52,010 bases of DNA from assembly GCA_030706385.1 (NCBI GenBank), contig JAUZOQ010000011.1:1-52010 (forward strand), written 5' to 3'. The DNA is from Bacteroidota bacterium (lineage in GTDB: Bacteria > Bacteroidota > Ignavibacteria > Palsa-1295). A program made the translations under genes and the position numbers. Below, in pieces: positions 50,939-52,010 of this stretch. A model generated the notes under the pieces. That model was not told the origin of the DNA, did no database searches, and was given only the letters and a program-made list of their open reading frames with translations. Numbering within the stretch: the stretch's first letter is position 1; every line of letters begins with the position of its first letter.

Positions 50939-51595
50939 ATGCAAAATACATTTCCCAAGGCACTAAATAGGGCAGCTATGCTCCTGTTTGCTGTTTTTCT
51001 TATCGTCACCGGCTCTGGACTTATCGGCTGTAATAAGAAGACCGATAATAAGTCAGAAGCTTCGAAGGATTCTACTTCTGCGAAGGCACCTGCCATGTCG
51101 CCTGCAGAACGTGGCAAGTATCTTGTTACGATCGCCAGCTGTAACGATTGCCATACTCCATGGAAGATGGGACCGCAGGGCCCGGAGCAAGACCTGACGC
51201 GCATGCTTTCAGGTCATCCTGAGAGTATGAAAATGCCGCCTCCGCCGAAGATGAATATGCCGTGGATGGTTGCAGGTGCGGCAACACTCACAGCGTGGTC
51301 GACTCCTGCCGGAGTTGCCTATACGGCAAATCTTACTCCGGATTCGGCGACCGGAATCGGCAAATGGGATGAGACAACCTTTATGCTTGCTATCCGTAAC
51401 GGAAAGCATATCGGAAATGGCCGCCCGATCATGCCGCCGATGCCGTGGGAATTCATCAAGCAGATGACCGACGAAGATCTGAAAGCTGTGTACGCATATC
51501 TTCGTACGATTCCGCCGATCCACAATCAAGTACCAGAACCGATCATGGCTCCGCCTCCGCCCGGAATGGCAGGAGGAGATATGAAGCATAAATAA
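50939..51595 (+). CDS. Monoheme cytochrome c lipoprotein
   Basis: 218 residues. The signal MLLFAVFLIVTGSGLIGC is a lipobox type (Cys31); a low-complexity Lys/Ser/Ala linker follows. The heme site is SCNDCHTPWKMG (Cys68, Cys71, His72), with a likely axial Met in NGRPIMPPMPWE. The C-terminal helix DEDLKAVYAYLRTIPPIHN is characteristic of class I cytochromes c next to dehydrogenase partners. The long insert MPPPPKMNMPWMVAG between heme and axial Met is typical of this group. It carries electrons in the periplasm or on the outer membrane; the partner is not local. TATATTCG at 50897-50904 is one mismatch from the -7 box. Strong terminator downstream. Confidence 0.9.
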   Translation: MQNTFPKALNRAAMLLFAVFLIVTGSGLIGCNKKTDNKSEASKDSTSAKAPAMSPAERGKYLVTIASCNDCHTPWKMGPQGPEQDLTRMLSGHPESMKMPPPPKMNMPWMVAGAATLTAWSTPAGVAYTANLTPDSATGIGKWDETTFMLAIRNGKHIGNGRPIMPPMPWEFIKQMTDEDLKAVYAYLRTIPPIHNQVPEPIMAPPPPGMAGGDMKHK

Positions 51596-51620
51596 GATAT
51601 CCGTATCATTCTTCTTTTGT

Positions 51621-51658
51621 AAGCGGCATTGCATTCCTGCAATGCCGCTTCTTTTTTT
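51621..51658 (+). terminator. Strong intrinsic terminator
   Basis: AAGCGGCATTGC (51621-51632) pairs perfectly with GCAATGCCGCTT (51639-51650) around a six-base loop, followed by one C and seven T residues. Ends the cytochrome gene. Confidence 0.95.
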
Positions 51659-51666
51659 GTATGATG

Positions 51667-51699
51667 AAAAAAAAAGGCGGGCATATTGCCCGCCTTTTT
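51667..51699 (-). terminator. Strong intrinsic terminator of the minus-strand S74 gene
   Basis: GGCGGGCA (51676-51683) and TGCCCGCC (51687-51694) form a perfect 8-base stem with a 3-base loop. On the minus strand it is followed by nine T residues (bases 51667-51675), so it ends the S74 gene. T residues (51695-51699) on the plus side could let it act in both directions. Confidence 0.92.
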
Positions 51700-51727
51700 G
51701 TTGAACTCCCACTCGCGTAAGAAAATA

Positions 51728-52010
51728 CTATTTATGGCTTATCGGTCCGTTTGCATTCGGATCGATTCCATTTGCCTGAAGTAATTGCTCCATTGCATCG
51801 AGCCGCTGCTGAAGATCGGTGATCTTCTGATTAAGCTCTTTGATGGCGTTGATCGTCACATAGGTAATTGCATGAGAATTGTAGGTCAGGATCTCGGAAG
51901 TCTGCGCGTCATCCGGATGAAGTTTTACTTGAGCAGTGCCGACCGTGTAAGGGGCAATCAGTTTCATATCCTGAGCGAGGATTCCGATATTTTCCGTTTC
52001 CGTCGGTAAG
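51728..52010 (-). CDS. C-terminal peptidase S74 (intramolecular chaperone) domain of a large protein, truncated by window end
   Basis: The frame runs without a start to base 52010, so only the last 93 residues are visible. ENIGILAQDMKLIAPYTVG and LTYNSHAITYVTINAIKELN match the peptidase S74 domain, first known from phage tail spikes, which trims itself after helping trimer assembly. The end is a coiled-coil helix (QKITDLQQRLDAMEQLLQAN). In FCB bacteria this domain is common at the ends of large surface proteins, so it need not be phage-derived. The catalytic Ser-Lys pair is upstream of the visible part. Confidence 0.85.
   Translation of the reverse strand, partial: LPTETENIGILAQDMKLIAPYTVGTAQVKLHPDDAQTSEILTYNSHAITYVTINAIKELNQKITDLQQRLDAMEQLLQANGIDPNANGPISHK

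Noticed and set aside
51728..52010. Prophage remnant suggested by the S74 domain
   Set aside because: S74 domains are widespread in FCB surface proteins, and no other phage gene is nearby.
1..52010. CRISPR array, tRNA, rRNA or insertion sequence
   Set aside because: No regularly spaced direct repeats, cloverleaf-like sequences, rRNA blocks or transposase frames were seen.

Overview
The window most likely comes from an uncultured or little-studied Gram-negative bacterium of the Bacteroidota/Chlorobiota side of the FCB group. An Ignavibacteria- or Kapabacteria-like lineage is my inference from four things: type IX secretion C-terminal sorting domains, KDO/LPS genes, TAnnTTTG promoter elements of the Bacteroidetes kind, and an F-type ATPase operon lacking the beta and epsilon genes. 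I see no phage, insertion sequence, CRISPR array, rRNA or tRNA. Gene density is high and no gene-free stretch exceeds 300 bases; the longest, about 257 bases at 41098-41354, lies ahead of the ATPase operon.

Regions 1-8.3 kb: a truncated secreted protein and a BNR/Asp-box beta-propeller, both with type IX sorting tails; a nitronate monooxygenase-like flavoenzyme on the minus strand; a YCF48-like propeller; and a tightly coupled glycosyltransferase pair (GT2 with a long disordered Arg/Pro/Glu-rich head, then GT9 with an extra cysteine cluster). Region 7.9-19.3 kb is all minus strand. It reads as an envelope block: lipoprotein, GT4 and Wzx-like flippase, ZIP metal transporter, PlsC, then kdsA - unknown gene - kdsD - lptC with 4-base overlaps, then the helicase pcrA. 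KDO synthesis and LPS export are thus locally linked.

Region 19.4-36 kb: an aldehyde dehydrogenase and an acyl-CoA dehydrogenase flank a secreted N,N-dimethylformamidase-like protein. Three coupled outer-membrane beta-barrel-like genes and LemA follow, then a 945-residue propeller protein with a type IX tail, an AsmA/DUF748-like giant divergent from a TIR-TolB-TPR protein, an exported MsrA and a small lipoprotein. Region 36-39.2 kb is the translation cluster thrS-infC-rpmI, but rplT, normally next, is absent.

Region 39.2-49.1 kb holds the ATP synthase locus: atpZ, terminator, atpI-like, atpB, atpE, atpF, atpH, atpA, atpG. Two secreted genes are embedded in it, one between atpH and atpA and one (beta-barrel plus GWxTD domain) between atpA and atpG. 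The first resembles a lipoprotein gene just upstream of atpZ. Three atp genes share an AGAGG box exactly 9 bases before the start. Region 49.2-52 kb: yggS, divIVA, a lipoprotein nuclease, a cytochrome c lipoprotein, two strong terminators and the tail of a peptidase S74 protein.

The observations I rate highest are the secreted genes inside the atp operon, the barrel-GWxTD fusion, and TATTTTTG boxes only 4-7 bases ahead of three start codons, which suggests leaderless mRNAs.
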